Under the pieces are notes generated by a model. The model was not told the DNA's origin and ran no database searches. It was given only the letters and a program-made list of their open reading frames with translations. Positions 25,640 to 39,181 of a stretch of 64,000 bases of DNA are shown in pieces. Position 1 is the stretch's first letter. Each line of letters starts with the position of its first letter. The DNA comes from Citrus sinensis (taxonomy: Eukaryota > Streptophyta > Magnoliopsida > Sapindales > Rutaceae), in contig NC_068562.1 in NCBI RefSeq assembly GCF_022201045.2, positions 29,164,001 to 29,228,000 of the forward strand. Direction: 5' to 3'. The position numbers and the translations under genes are program-made.

Positions 25640-25700
25640 ATTTAGATATACTTTTATTTATATATGATTTAACAAATACATCACCGTAGTAAAATTAAAA
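25640..25700 (+). repeat. Intact duplicate of the MITE target region
   Basis: Reads TATTTAGATATACTTTTATT, then TTATATATGATTTAACAAAT. The same sequence flanks the MITE at 25371-25405 and 25592-25625, so this copy represents the uninterrupted site. Confidence 0.8.
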
Positions 25701-25974
25701 AATGTATAACAAACAAATGAATAAGGGTACATTTGTTTAAGTTATACATGTATTTGTCAACAATTATAAATTTTTAAAGCATAGGGAATTGTAGGTAATT
25801 ACCATTAATTTAATTAATTAATCCTTTTAATTAAATTAATAAGATTATAATAAGATGGGGGTCACGTTGAAAAGATTGATGTTACTAAGGCAAGGCTACG
25901 TGGGAAGGCAAGACATTCTTAAAATGGAACCTCCTTTTTAAGTTTTATATGACGAAGATAATGCCACGTGGTGA

Positions 25975-25980
25975 TTAATG
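25975..25980. promoter_or_regulatory. G-box (CACGTG)
   Basis: The palindrome CACGTG in context GCCACGTGGT is a strong ABRE/G-box form, about 900 bases upstream of the annexin transcription start. A second copy lies at 26079-26084. Whether they act on the annexin gene is unknown. Confidence 0.4.
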
Positions 25981-26078
25981 CAAACAGCAGGTCAACAACT
26001 CCTGCAAATTTTCTTTTTTGCCCCTTTTTGTCTTAAAGTTTTGACAAAGACCTCGTTTCACACACTTTACACACTTGA

Positions 26079-26084
26079 CACGTG
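26079..26084. promoter_or_regulatory. Second G-box (CACGTG)
   Basis: CACGTG in context GACACGTGAA, about 104 bases from the first copy. Confidence 0.35.
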
Positions 26085-27500
26085 AATCACATGGCTAATA
26101 AAATAAGAACCATAGCAAATAATTTTGTAACAGATAATGATAGTGATTCTGATAATTATCGATGAGAGAAAAACAAAAATCAATTAAAAAATTTTATCGG
26201 ATAACTTGCCCGTTGCGACCGTCTTGTCCATAATAAAAATTTTAAATTCTGTAATTTTACAATTTAAAAACAATGTGCTGGCCTGCTGGGGGAAGAACAT
26301 CTGAAGACTGTATTTATAGTTTTTAAAATATTTCAATAATTAATATCTCATTTATTTGACCATAAACATCTTTTAATGGTCTCAGAATTAAATATTTTTG
26401 GTGGTTATGAAATTAATCATATTATTTATTATTTAATCTTTTTTTTTCCTTACAAACGTTTGGTTTTTATGATTAGATTGAATGGATGATTTAATGGTGA
26501 AATCTATTTTCCGTTTTGTCAATAATCAATAATAATAATAATCAATAATAATAATAATAAAAGTCAGCAGTTTAATTATCGCTCATTATCAATCAATATC
26601 ATGACAGTTTAATTCGCCTTAACTCATAAATTGACAAACATGTTTGTTTTTTTTTTTTTTCTGTAAGAGATAAGATTGATAAATATTTGTAGCAAATGAT
26701 TCTACCAAACATATTTAGGAAAATTTCGAAAATAGCCCAACATTTAATCTAATTTAACAAATTCAAATAAACATACTCATAATTTTCTATTTTTTTATAG
26801 TCAAAACGGACCGAAAAATCCAACCTCCCTCTTCATACATATTTATCCATTAACACATGCAATGCACATTTTTTTCATTCCATTTTTCGTTTCATCATCT
26901 TCATCAAACTTTCTAAAGACAAAAAAAATTAAAAGAGCTTTTTGGTTCATGATTTGGTGTATAATAGTTTATTCATGTGTTAATTAAAGATAAAGAAACA
27001 TCAACAGAGTTTGATATTCTTATACCACTTAGTTGATACCTTGACAAACTCGAGGATTCTAATAAAATAATTGTTGATGATAACAAAAAAAAAGCAGACA
27101 CAATCAAAGTTAAAGCCTTTGATGTATAAGAAATTTCTTCTACTAGCTTAGCTCATTTCAGAATCAAAATGAAGGGATATCGGATTTATAAATAATATGG
27201 GCCATCACGGGCCTAACTAACAATTAACAAAGTTGAAGGTTCATGCAGATTCCATAAATAAGAAAGTAGTCATTTTCCATTCTAGCTGGAGCCTAGAGTG
27301 TAAAGCAGAAGCATGACAAGCCTCATTCTTCAAATGAAAGGGCAAAATGAATGCCAAATGTCAATAAATCATTGGCCATTATCATTTGCCAGAAAACGAC
27401 TAACTTCGTTAAAGGATCTGAAAATAAGAAGCCCTGACCATTAGAAAACGAACAGGCCCAATCCAAAATTCATGGATTAAAAGCAAAAATCGGAAAGACT
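26085..27500. other. AT-rich intergenic DNA, no gene seen
   Basis: Contains an AAT microsatellite (about 26520-26562). No open frame with a recognisable domain was found. Confidence 0.5.
27484..27489 (-). terminator. Polymerase III terminator of the tRNA-Arg gene
   Basis: A T5 run on the minus strand, shortly after the tRNA 3' end. Confidence 0.6.
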
Positions 27501-27573
27501 CGACTCCACTGGGGATCGAACCCAGAATCTCTGGTTCCGTAGACCAGCGCCTTATCCATTGGGCCATGGAGTC
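27501..27573 (-). tRNA. tRNA-Arg (anticodon ACG)
   Basis: Read on the minus strand, the acceptor stem is GACTCCA paired with TGGAGTC, with G as discriminator base. The D arm is followed by anticodon stem CTGGT/ACCAG with loop CTACGGA, giving anticodon ACG (arginine, CGN codons). The T arm contains GGTTCGATCC. Length is 73, with no intron. On the minus strand a TTTTT run, a polymerase III terminator, follows about 12 bases after the 3' end. Confidence 0.95.
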
Positions 27574-28089
27574 CTTTAATGTTGAAGGATGCATGTTTTT
27601 TTTTAATATGCTGTGATCGAGTTGAGTCTGTCTGAGTCAACCTAGACCGAGTCTCAGCTCGGCCCCCATTCTTAACCTTTCGTTTGGTGTTGGTTGCGTA
27701 GGCATGTACAAACCCAATTGCCCCAAAAACAAACCGAAAATATTGTTAACGTCTTCTTCAAATCAGTTTCAGTTGGTAGCGGCGAGATCAGAGTAAGTTT
27801 GAAGTAATATCAAATGCCCTTTTTGCCTTCTCTCTCTCTGCCCACCTAAAATGATTGCTAGAATAGAAGAAAGCTGCCGGTATCATCAATCCATTCATGG
27901 CTGTCAGCTTCAGCAAGCATGAGCCGAAAAAGGGAAAGAGAACCCCATTAGTGGCAGCGCAAATGGAATTTTAGAATCTAGAATCATCATCTCACATTAC
28001 TGCAACTCATTATCCCAGGATCAAGGAAGAATAAAAATACCTTTTTATCATCAAGTAAATAAATAGAAGCCAGCCAGCCATACAGACAA
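27574..28089 (+). promoter_or_regulatory. Promoter and leader region of the TLDc gene
   Basis: Lies between the divergent tRNA and TLDc genes. A CT run (about 27829-27840) is present. No clear TATA box was assigned. Confidence 0.35.
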
Positions 28090-31000
28090 ATGGGAAAGCA
28101 AAAGTCTTTGAGGAGCAAAGCTGTGCACTTTGTATCCGATCTCACCACTGTATTGCTCAACCCTATCTCTGATAAGCCCTCCAAGCCGCCTCCCCCACCT
28201 CATGTAAGTCTCTTTACATATCTCTTTTCTTTATTCCAAACAATTTGTAAGTTTTGATCTTTTTTTTCCTTTTGGGTTTATTATAATTTGATGGAACTTC
28301 GAAAAGATTTTATTGGGAAAGTTGGCAGCTTTTGATGATTGGTTGACATTTCTGTACAATATGATCATGGGTTGTTTGCTAATTTGGTGGTGCTGTTTTA
28401 ATTGCTTATGGGATTTATTTATTTATTTATTTGTTTATTTCTAAGAGCTGTTAGAAATTTGCAAGTGCACATTTTTTAGAATCGGGATTTGGTTTTTGAG
28501 GGTTCATGACACACTGTTTCGATTCTAAGATGAAAAGTTTCAATTTGTGTGTTGCATTTGGTTTCAATGTTTTCTGAATGATTATCGAATCCTATTATGT
28601 TAAGTTAAGCTCTCTACTAAGCTGTTCTCGTTGCGATGATATGCGATTTTGGTTTTTCTTAGGAAGAGGAGAGTGAATCGAAGAGAGGCCAGCTGGGGTC
28701 AATTACTGAAGAGGATACAGGGGATATAGTTGATGGACCCGACACGTCTTCCTTTTCTGCATTCCTCTACTCTCTGTTATCATCTTCAGAATCTGGACAT
28801 AATTCAAATTCAGATGAGCAAATCGGTTCTCAAGAAGAAACTGGTGATGCACCATCTAACTCCGCAATGAAAGAGAATGGTAGAAAGAAAAGCTTATTTT
28901 CTAGGGGCAAAGGTTCTCTTAAAGCTCTTTACCATGCTGCCAGACTCAGTGGCTATCGAAACCAGGATGGCAAAGTTAATTCTGACACGAATACTGATGA
29001 TGAGAATGATCCTGAATTTGATGGACTAGAGATGAGGCACATGCAGAACGTGAAAGAACCTGCGGCTTCAGTAGAACTTCCAGAAATTTCGGAACCTTCA
29101 TTGCTTCTGACTGAGAAAACAAGAAGCTCTCTTTATGCTTCGCTTCCTGGACTTGTTCAAGGGAGGAAATGGATTTTACTCTACAGGTGGAGAAACACGT
29201 GTTTTTATTTGTAGACTTGAAATTTTGGGCCTTTAAGTAAGTTATTGTCTGGCTGCTATTAAGTATTATTAATAGAAATCCTTGCTTCACGTCTTTTTTG
29301 CAGTACATGGAGGCATGGTATATCACTTTCAACATTGTATAGAAGAAGCATGCTTTGGCCAGGACTGAGTTTGCTGGTAATAGTTAATTAAATTTTATTG
29401 GAGAAGATTTATTTGCATGCATTTTTCATTTTGTACCTCAAAACCAAATGTTTATGTCTATGTACATTTACTACTTTGAGGAATTCTTCATGTGTTGCAA
29501 AAAGTGTCTGCATCTGAGACTGACCAAAACCCCCTCCCCTTTGTTTGCCTGCGGAGGTGTCCCTTATTACATTTGTGAATTGGAATAATCTGTTTATAAT
29601 TCAAAAGAGTTCTACTATTAATATCTCTTTATGTACATGGGAGTTTTTTTCCAAAGTCATACTTGATGACTAACTTTCATATCCTATATCTTTGTCCTCT
29701 ATTGAATCATGAGTATCATAACGTACAATGTGCAACTTGCGGGACACCATAGACTGCTTTTCTACTTCCGCTAGAATGTAGAAATTGATTAAGCAAGTTA
29801 CTTTAATTGGGAAATATATTTATTAAAAAGAGTTTTTTTATACTTAATTAAGTACAATGAGCTCTACTACATTGTTCTACAATTAACTCTACCTTATTGT
29901 TTATGGTTAAGTTAGTAAATAGCTTGTAGCTGACAGCGATGAGAATATCATATCCATGCTGAGTGTTATTTTATTGCATGTTTAAACCATGTGATGAGAG
30001 GCCTTGTATTTAAGTGGCTATGTGTCACCACTCTCAACTATCAACTCATGGTCCTGAGTTAAAGTGTTGGGAATTGTGGGGTTTAATTCTTGTACCGTTT
30101 AACCTTGAAATATTTAAAATAAAATGAACAATGTGCATTTATTTTCTGTCTTCAATTTTTATCTATGCAAGGTAAATCATTAGAAGTAATTTGATTAATG
30201 AGTACTGACCATGTAAAACTCTAGGAGTGTACCAGGGTTGGATTTTTGGCATTTAAGTGAATGTTGAGCTTTGTATACGTGCTTGCACACAGTTTGGGAC
30301 GCTACTACTCCACTTATTATGGTGTTAATATTCTTCCAGGTTGTTGGAGACCGCAAAGGTGCAGTATTTGGTGGATTAGTTGAGGCACCCCTAAAACCAA
30401 CTAACAAGAAATACCAGGTGGGGCCCATTCATAGTTTGATAGGGTTGATTCAGTGAGTATTTACTTTTATGCGTGGACTTAACATTTGACTTTGAACAGG
30501 GAACAAATAGTACATTTGTTTTCACAAATACATCCGGCCAGCCAGTTATATTCCGTCCCACAGGTATTTCAGTCTCTAAAATAATATGACTTGATTGCTT
30601 TACCTACAGAAAATTGGTATTTCTTTCCATGATAAAAGAGCAACTGATTTGGGTTCCGTACTATCACGATTGTGTCCACTATTCTTATGCAAGAATGTGT
30701 TACTCGAGTACAGTAAACATATGAGCTTTTTACCTAGATGTTGTTTCAGGAATAACGAAGATGGAAAATCAGTAGCAAGTAGGTTAGCTTATGATAGTAT
30801 ATCATGTACAAATTACATAATCTGTTAACAATTAAACATGACATGTTTAAACAATAATTGGAAGAAAGATCTTTTTCTTCCAAAGTAAATACATGGGGAA
30901 CTAACTAAAGCATTTTGAGCAGGTGCAAATCGCTATTTCACTTTGTGCTCCACTGACTTTCTAGCAGTTGGTGGGGGTGGGCACTTTGCATTGTATTTGG

Positions 31001-31500
31001 ATGGTGATCTGTGAGTTTCCTATTTCATTTTCTTTGCAACTTAGTTTTATGATTTGTGCATGATATTGAATAAAATATTTCCATTTCCAAACTCAAAATA
31101 TTATGTTGTTTCTAATCAGTTCAATATTTGTTTAAGATTGAATGGATCAAGCTCAGTCTCAGAAACATATGGAAACCCTTGTCTTGCATACTCTGAAGAT
31201 TTTGAAGTAAAGGAAGTTGAGGTATGCAGAAAGCTTCTACCAATATTATTATATTACCACCTATAGTTGGTTTTCTCTCACGCTTTCTATGATACCAACA
31301 CATAACACACTAAGATAACATATGAACATTTGATGCTGTCATTTATGTGCGGAAACTTGGATGCATTTATATGGATTTTAGTCCCAAGATCTCATAGAGT
31401 TCCTCATATATTGCAGTTGTGGGGTTTTGTATATGGTTCAAAGTACGACGACATCCTTGCTTTAAGCAGAACAGAGATGCCTGGGATTTGCAGGTGGTGA
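28090..31500 (+). CDS. TLDc-domain protein, OXR (oxidation resistance)-like
   Basis: Eight coding exons (28090-28203, 28663-29186, 29304-29376, 30340-30417, 30500-30563, 30923-31010, 31137-31221, 31417-31500) give 369 residues. The N-terminal half is acidic, serine-rich and probably disordered. The C-terminal part, from about residue 195, is a complete TLDc domain: SSLYASLPGLVQGRKWILLY, GISLSTLYRR, VVGDRKGAVFGGL, YQGTNSTFVFT, NRYFTLCSTDFLAVGGGGHF, and the end ELWGFVYGSKYDD. TLDc proteins protect against oxidative damage in animals and bind the V-ATPase, and plant members are less studied. All exon phases agree. Intron 3 holds a SINE-like piece. The 3' flank carries a tandem duplication. Confidence 0.93.
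29995..30130 (+). mobile_element. Possible degraded SINE in an intron of the TLDc gene
   Basis: A tRNA-like stretch begins near AGGCCTTGTATTTAAGTGGC, whose TATTTAAGTGG resembles an A box. About 40 bases later GGTCCTGAGTT is a weak B box. A GTGGGGTTTAATTCTTGT block and an A-rich end follow, in the layout of plant tRNA-derived SINEs. The ends are unresolved. Confidence 0.4.
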
Positions 31501-31687
31501 ATGTCATTCTCAAGCATGAGAAATTCCCATAAATGCAGTCATGGGTCTTTCTTTAATGCAGTTGTAACATGCCATTTTCTGACCTAGTTAACGACGTAAA
31601 ATCCCCAAGTTTCTGTTGCACATGTGACTCACTTGTACATACAGGTCAATTTCTGTACATAGGAAAAGCACCTACGCAGTTTCGCAT
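31501..31687 (+). other. Probable 3' UTR start of the TLDc gene
   Basis: Non-coding sequence after the TGA at 31498-31500. The poly(A) site was not fixed. Confidence 0.4.
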
Positions 31688-31888
31688 GCCAGTTTTCACT
31701 TTTTGAGTACATATTGAATGATGTGGATAAGGATTGAAAAATCAACTGGAGCTAGTTTGTGATCTTGTATTGTACAATGCGAAGGAAAATGCCGGTTCTC
31801 ACTTTTGAGTACATATTGAATGTTGATGGATTAGCATTTTAAAAATAACCGGAGCTAGTTTGTGATCTTGTATTGTACATTGCTAATG
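31688..31888 (+). repeat. Tandem duplication of about 103 bp in the TLDc 3' flank
   Basis: Two adjacent copies start at GCCAGTTTTCACTTTT (31688) and GCCGGTTCTCACTTTT (31791). Both run to GAGCTAGTTTGTGATCTTGT and ATTGTACA. Substitutions and small indels separate them, so this copy is older than the annexin intron duplication. Confidence 0.88.
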
Positions 31889-33148
31889 GCTTAGTTTGCA
31901 AGTGAATTGATAATATAATTGCAGTTGCAAGGCATTAGGCATCCAACCGACCAAAAAGCAATATGGTAAAAAGATATTTTTATTATCGAATCGCATTGTA
32001 TTTCATTTAGTAACTAGCATTATGGTTACGTGAATTTAAAGAATATCATGTTCTTTTTCCTTTTTATTTATTATTATTATTTCTAATGGAGCCCTTCAGT
32101 CAACTGCATGACATGAGGCAACTACTAACGTCAAATGACAACCGAAAAAGTTAATGACGGACTATAATACAAACACACTTGATAGTTCATGTACCTTGCG
32201 CCTTATGATTTACTACGTACACACTACTATAAACTTTGGGATATTCATATTGGCATCGGAAAACATAGAAGTGTAACGAAAATTTATAAATTTTCCAACT
32301 GAGTTGGGAAGCCAGCCCATTCCATTAAGATAGTGACTTATCATAATCAATTCAAAAACAGAAAACAACCAGATTTTATAAGAACCAAAATAAAGGATAA
32401 ATCGAAGAAGAAAAGGTATGAATTCATCCAACAAGTGCAACTCATTACCGTTCATAGATAAACAGGAGAAGGAAACCTAGTGAAAACAGGAGAAGAGAAC
32501 CTAGTGAAAACATGGGAGCGTACACAACTGAAGAGACAATGTCTACAAAAACACCAACAATAAGACAAAAGCATTGGAGACGGATATATAACAATAGCTC
32601 TTTAACCCTGGTGATGATGTAATTCTGCAGAAGTTTATCGCTACGACTCTATGCCACATGATCTGTCATATCAGAAACATAAGTCACTGAACTACATAAT
32701 GTAATTGCATTGTAAGAGTTAAATATTATTACCAGCTAAAGATTTCAGAACTAAGAGTTCCTCAACATGCTACTAAAGCCAAATCGATCAAAGAGCTCTA
32801 CTAAGTTATCAAATTCTATTAATTAAATTTAACACACAGAAAACTGGACCAATGTTTCCATCCACGTGAGAAATTTGTCTTTGTTGAACCTTTTCCTATC
32901 CACACAAGCCTTTCACATTAATGGTATTTCAACAAGCATGCATATGTCTTGGGGATTGCACAAGTCGTAATCAACCAGAAGCTCTAATTGATAACAGTAA
33001 ACTCATGAAGATATATCGAACTGTAGATTAAAAGCCAACAAATTTTGAGTACCTTGAAAGTAAGTGATTAACCCTTGCTACCATGCCACAGATGAAAGCT
33101 TGAAGTCAATCAAACAACCGCTGCTGTTTTCTCTAGACACTCTTGGAG
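31889..33148. other. Convergent intergenic region between TLDc and asparagine synthetase
   Basis: The right part should be the 3' UTR of the minus-strand asparagine synthetase. A 24 bp tandem duplication with AACCTAGTGAAAAC lies at about 32464-32511. No other gene is seen. Confidence 0.5.
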
Positions 33149-36100
33149 TTACTGCAGAGGGCCATTTACTGGATTTGCAGGCTTAGTGTCCACAGCTTCC
33201 TCGTATGCAGCTGCATGCACACCAAGGGCAGCACGACCAGATGGGTCAGGATTTTTAGACCATGCTGCATCCCATTCCACTGCCTTTGCCGTACTGCATG
33301 CTACACTTGGACCTCCAGGAACTGTTGCCCTTGCAGCATTCTACCCAAAAATAGCAAATTAATTGAAGTTGAAAGAAAATTCAAAAGACCCAACGGCCAG
33401 GAAAAAAAAGTGGCCAGAATTTTCAGACAAAATAGGGCTCTTTTGAATATCAGAAAACTAGTAAACAGAACGTATGCCAGAAATGCTAGCCATGTGATGC
33501 AATGGTAAGAATCTAAGACTGGTTAATTTAGTTTCGAAATATTTTATCTACAAGGACATAAGATAAAACTTAAGTCAGATTTAGTTACTCATTTGAGGGC
33601 AGACAAGGTTAATTTCTTTTCAGCCTCTATATTTTCTTGGTATACAGTGATTAGTGACTCATTAAACATTTATTATTAATAGATTGAAAAAATAAGAAAA
33701 TCCTGCAATATTTTTCTCTTAACTCTTCTTAGTTTATATTCTTCTCTTTCTTCTTTTATCTTTTATTCACTTTGATATCTGTTTCCTCTCTCTCTCTCTC
33801 TACCTTTTTCTTTTCCCCACATCAATTGATATCAACCTAGCTTCGATCCTACCAAATAATCTTCTTGTTCTATGAGCGTTTCTCTTTCTCGTCCTACACC
33901 ACCATGATAGATTCATAATAGCTCAAACTGAAGGGAAGGGAAAAGCAAAATAAAGTGATAGAATCATCTGCCTCAATTAAAAATTTAAAACAAAAGAAAA
34001 AAGAAGAAAAAGATTGACAAGGAAAAGGCACAAAATTACACCTTTGGAAAGAATTTCTCGAAGATAGTTCTGTAGTAGTATGCCTCTTTTGTCGTAGGAG
34101 TATTTTCAGGGTAAACAAAGCTAGAATTGGCCAACATTGCATCTGTAACCTGGCAAGGACAATCCAAACAAGAACTGTTCAATGCAGGGAATATTGATCT
34201 CAACCTCTATGATTTTTGTGCTCTGCAACAAGACAGAGTCGAGAAAAGAGCAATTCTTTTAAAAAATCAAGACCTGTTTGTTTGCATGATCCCTTAAGCC
34301 ATCAATCCAGCTGTACCCAACTCCATCACTGAACTGTTCCTTCTGCCTGTATAATATGTGCTTTACCAGGAAAACAAAAGCAGAAGGAAGAACAAATTCA
34401 AAAAAGTTCAAATACTCAAAATATCCTGACAAAAACTCTCACATGGACTGAAAACAATTGTCACATGCAAAAAAACTAAATGCAGTTGACTAACTCTACT
34501 TTAAAACATGTTCATAATCAAGAAGTGGGAAACCTTTGGCAAGTATGGCTGCTTATCATCATCAAATGCATTCCGTAAGATCCATTTCTCAATCCTTCCA
34601 AGATCAGGCCGGACCTACAATCAGAAGACAAGTAACTCTTGCTATCATAAACAATTTGTTGACAAATCATCAAAAAAGGACCAAATATTGGAATAACTCA
34701 TGCTTATGTGTAAAAGGATACAGTGTGAGATAAAGACCAGATACACAATGCATCTAGTGACACCGCAAGCCAACAAGAAGGTAAAACCAGAAAACTGAGT
34801 GCAAAAGGAGAACCAAGTTTACATGAAGTATTCTAGAAAATAAATGTTGCTCATGCAGTTGCATCCACGTTTTTCTTTTTAGGGAAAAATGAACTGAACT
34901 CTCTTCCTATATCTGTTCAGCGGTAAGCCAATACCTCAAATAAGATATTAACTCATATTATATAATATACTGAGATGTTATACAGCCAAAGGCCAAAGAA
35001 TAAAGTGTAACACAATGTAAGAGAATTCCCACACCATTTTCCATTCAGGATCTATACTCATTGCAGTGTTGATAAACTCTTTATCCAAAAAGGGTACACG
35101 AGCTTCAACACCCCATGCAGAAGTTGACTTATTTGCTCTCAAGCAATCATAGAGATGAAGGGCTTTTATCTGTTGAATTGTCAAAGCAGCCATCAGAACA
35201 TTGAAAATAACAGGAGAATGCCAAATAGTATAACAATAAATTTACATGGAATACCTTTCGACATGTTTCTTGGTGAAATTCCTCCTTGTTGGGTGCCTTG
35301 TGGAAATACAGGTAGCCTCCAAAGATTTCATCCGAACCTTCCCCAGATATAACCATTTTGACTCCTAAAGATTTGATTTTTCGAGACATAAGAAACATTG
35401 GAGTGCTAGCTCTAATAGTGGTCACATCATATGTTTCTATATGGTAAATGACTTCCTCAAGAGCATCTATTCCTTCCTGAAATGAAAATTAAAAGTAAGC
35501 CTTGATCTTAAAGTACTGACGTATAAAGTAGATTCTACTTTCCTGTTTTTTGGCATAAAAACGTAAGATCACCTGGACAGTGAAGTGAAACTCATGGTGA
35601 CGAGTTCCAAGATAATCTGCTACCTCTCTAGCGGCTTTTAAATCTGGGGATCCCTGAATAACAAAATGTGAATTGAAGCAAACGGACCAGATAAGAACTA
35701 GAAGAGTAAAACTTATAGTTCAAGTCAAGACCAGGAAACACTGTAGCAACTCTGATAGACAATGATATTTATGAGTGTAGGATACTAGTTTAGGCATCAA
35801 GGTTCATGTCAAAACTTGGTTCTTTTTGTAGATTCCCATGTAAAATGTTAAGACATCAATACACACAGCAATCTATTGACAGGGTTAACTAGTAGATGTC
35901 TACAAAATTATTTATATATTCTTGATGCCAGCTTTTATGTTGATATTTAATGCCATTAGCCATTAGTATATGTAACATCAAATAAGTTTTAACTCTGAGG
36001 TTGGAAACCCTAAGAGTAAAATCATATCTATTTTATAACCCAGTACTCTGCTAGAATTTTCACTATTGAGTAATTAGCCAAAATGGTAGAAGTTTGGCAT

Positions 36101-39100
36101 CTCCCTGTTAAGCACTAGGAAACCACAGTTTCCATGATAATTCCAAGTTTCACATGAGGACCAATTTGACTATACAATTTCTTATTCCCAGGTCAGAAGT
36201 CACAATACCACCACCACACAATTCATAACTGAAATTTGTAACTAATTTTACCTATCAAAGCTAACACCAGCTTGATAAAGCCAAGCAGTATATTCTCCTT
36301 GTTGAAAAGGAGCATTCAGGGAATCAATCAATTTTCACTCTGTAGTAGTAAAAATAGTTCTAAGCACTTTGCTTAGCACACAGAAACTGCAAATGCTTGA
36401 ATGTTCAGTTTGAAAGTAATTAATTGCGTAGAAGAAATCAAAGTATTTGCAACAAACCAAAGCCAGCAAACATAGTGTATACTTTATTGGAAGAAATGGA
36501 AGAATAAACTATAGCTTCACTGAATTAGTCAGATAACTATGCCAACGGCAAAGGCATATTGATGCAGTCGTATTGTCCTGGCACAAGAATGATCAAACTA
36601 ATAGAAGGAAAGAGCAAACATTACAACATCACATGAAAGCAAGAATTCAGACCTCCAAACCGATGCAAAAGGAGTGCAATTGTGATCCCCACTGGCAAGC
36701 AGCTTCTGAGTCGGCTAAATAGCGGGATGCCACAGCAGCAACAAGTGATGAGTCCAGTCCTCCAGACAAAAGCACACCAAATGGTACATCCGTCATAAGT
36801 CTCTTAACCACAGCCTGCAAGGAATTAATATAAAAATAAGAAGCAGTTATCATCTGAACAAGAGATACTAAATCTTAATAACGATTTAAGTGTTTCACTT
36901 CAGGTTTTTCAATGTATAAAATCAGCCACAAAAGCTAGTCATTATAGTCGATAAATCTCCTCAACATGCTTTTTCTTTCCAACTCTCTATCCATTTTGTT
37001 TGACCCATTGAGATTATATCCACATCCCCTTCTCTATTTACTTTCCTGTCCCACTTTCCTCCTAGCCCTTCTCTCACCAAATGGATTCAAAATGTCAATG
37101 ATAATATACGAAATGCAGAGGGCGGAAAAAAGAATTTAGACAAGCATTTAGGATAGTCTGGAGCATACCTTTTCAAAGGCCTTACGTAAAACCAAGGGAT
37201 CATACGGATTTGAAGGTATTTGCTCCGAGTACCATGGTGGGTTATACCATCTTCTTACTCCTCCTGCAAGCATTTCAAACAAAAGCATGTACAGAAGGGG
37301 TTGCTTGTATCATCATAAAAACTACAAGAAAACTAATGTAGAGAATTAATTAAGACAGCATTAAGGATTATAAAAAGAACATTAAACAATACCAAAAAAT
37401 GAAACCTTTCATGTTCTCCTTTTCGTTAGATATTTCTGTGCATCTCACATTCAATTTACCATGTAACAATTTTACAAGTTAAAAATTACTGTGAGTTTTC
37501 AATCTTGCGCAATTCCCATAAGACACAGTAACTACCGTAATATTACTTAGGTAATATGAGACCAACAGTATTTCTCCTCACAAAAAACTCAATATAAATT
37601 TAACAGTTATGACCATGATATAAGAAGACTCAAAAATCAGTCCATGAAAGAAAAGAGTCTTAAAAATTCTCAAGATTCCCAGCTAAAGATTTGCAAACCT
37701 TGTTTGCTAGAATAAATATGCCCTGGAGGGAAAGAAATGAATCGCTCACAATCATCACTCAAAGCTTTCATTTCTGAAGCAAACCATATTGATCCTGCAG
37801 TACAATAAGCAATTAATAAATCTAAAGGGAAAATGCAAGATAGGTCTCTCGAATTGTCTTCCTGTACAACTATAGAGTGTGATCAACAGATATAAAAAAG
37901 AAAAAAAGAAAAAAAGTTAATTACCATCAAGACCCCAGCCCATATATAGTGGCGTAACACCGACAGCATCCCGAGCTGCAATGAAGCTTTTGTCCCGGGT
38001 GTCGAGGAGAACAAAAGAGAACATGCCATCCAACATGTCAACAAATTCTTCTCCATGTTCTTCATACTGGCAAAATAAGTAGTTAAATTTGAATACATTA
38101 GAAGTAAATTCAACATCCAAACGACGGCTGAAGATAAATACAAATAAATGGACCTAGAGATCTATGTAAGAAATAAAGAAAACAGAGACAAGGACTCACA
38201 CACAGTTTCATAAACTTACAAGGTGGGCAATCACTTCACAGTCACTCCCAGTTCGGAACTGATGATTCTTTAGTTGTTCCCTAAGTTGCTTGTGGTTATA
38301 AATCTCCCCATTCACCTGAAAAAAAAGACTCAATTATCCTCAAACTATTTGGAAAGCTCAAGAACTGAAATTTTCATATCCAAACAGAAAGCATAAATTG
38401 GTTACCGTGACAACAACTGTCTTGTCTTCGTTGTAAAGTGGCTGATCCCCAGAAGTAGGGTCTACAATAGCCAATCGCTGGTGTGCTAGATAACAATCCC
38501 CATGATAGTGCAGGCCACTCCAATCAGGACCTCTGTGCCGCAACCTACACATTCAAACCAGTAAAATCGTGATCACAGCAATTGAAACAACAATGTTTTA
38601 TCACTACAAAATTCAACACCAATTTGATCATGAAATAACCAAAGAAGATCAAACAGGCCAGACAATAAACTTTTTCTTCTTTTTTTTTTTTCTTAAAAAA
38701 CTTTTGAATGGATGTGTTTAGGAAACAGTATTCGAATACAATCCTAAAAATTGTTTTGCAAAAATGAAAATTAATAAAATGAACCAATGAACACAACTGC
38801 ATATTACCTCACAGCTGTAAAACAGTGCAATCAAAAAACAATCAGGATCAAACATTTGTGAACCTTCACTTTCGTCAGAAAACTGAAAAATTACAGAGAA
38901 CCACCTCTAATTCAACGAAATGACAAAATATCACCACCCTCAGCTCATCAATTGAGCTTGTACTAGCAGAGCCATTGGAGCAGAAACTGGATGGGAAATG
39001 AGAGAAACAAGGAAGGAAAATACCTTCTGGAGAGCTCGATGATACGGGAGCGTTTTGCTTGAGAGTTGTCAATGCAGCCGAACACGGCGAGAATCCCACA

Positions 39101-39103
39101 CAT
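33149..39103 (-). CDS. ASN: Asparagine synthetase (glutamine-hydrolysing)
   Basis: Makes asparagine from aspartate, ATP and glutamine in the cytosol, a main route of nitrogen storage and transport. Fourteen coding exons on the minus strand: 39103-39024, 38544-38406, 38315-38220, 38066-37925, 37794-37699, 37263-37169, 36814-36653, 35653-35573, 35476-35255, 35169-35035, 34614-34534, 34360-34274, 34149-34042, 33340-33149. They give 571 residues. The N-terminus is Met-Cys-Gly, so Cys2 is the glutaminase nucleophile after Met removal. Glutaminase motifs RHRGPDW and NGEIYNH follow. The synthetase domain has the PP-loop SGGLDSS (233-239) and [11 protein letters not shown]. All phases agree and nothing looks broken. 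The paralogue (ASN1 versus ASN2/3) was not resolved. A TATA box lies near 39177. Confidence 0.97.
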
Positions 39104-39172
39104 GGCGGCGGGAAAGCGCGAAAAATGAGAAATGAGAGTGGAGGCTGGGATCACCAGGATTGGCTTTTTCAA

Positions 39173-39181
39173 TATTTATAG
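39173..39181 (-). promoter_or_regulatory. TATA box of the asparagine synthetase gene
   Basis: CTATAAATA on the minus strand, about 70 bases upstream of the ATG at 39103, predicts a short leader. Confidence 0.65.

Noticed and set aside
27409-27594. Open frame across the tRNA-Arg
   Set aside because: It is the translation of the tRNA gene and its flanks.
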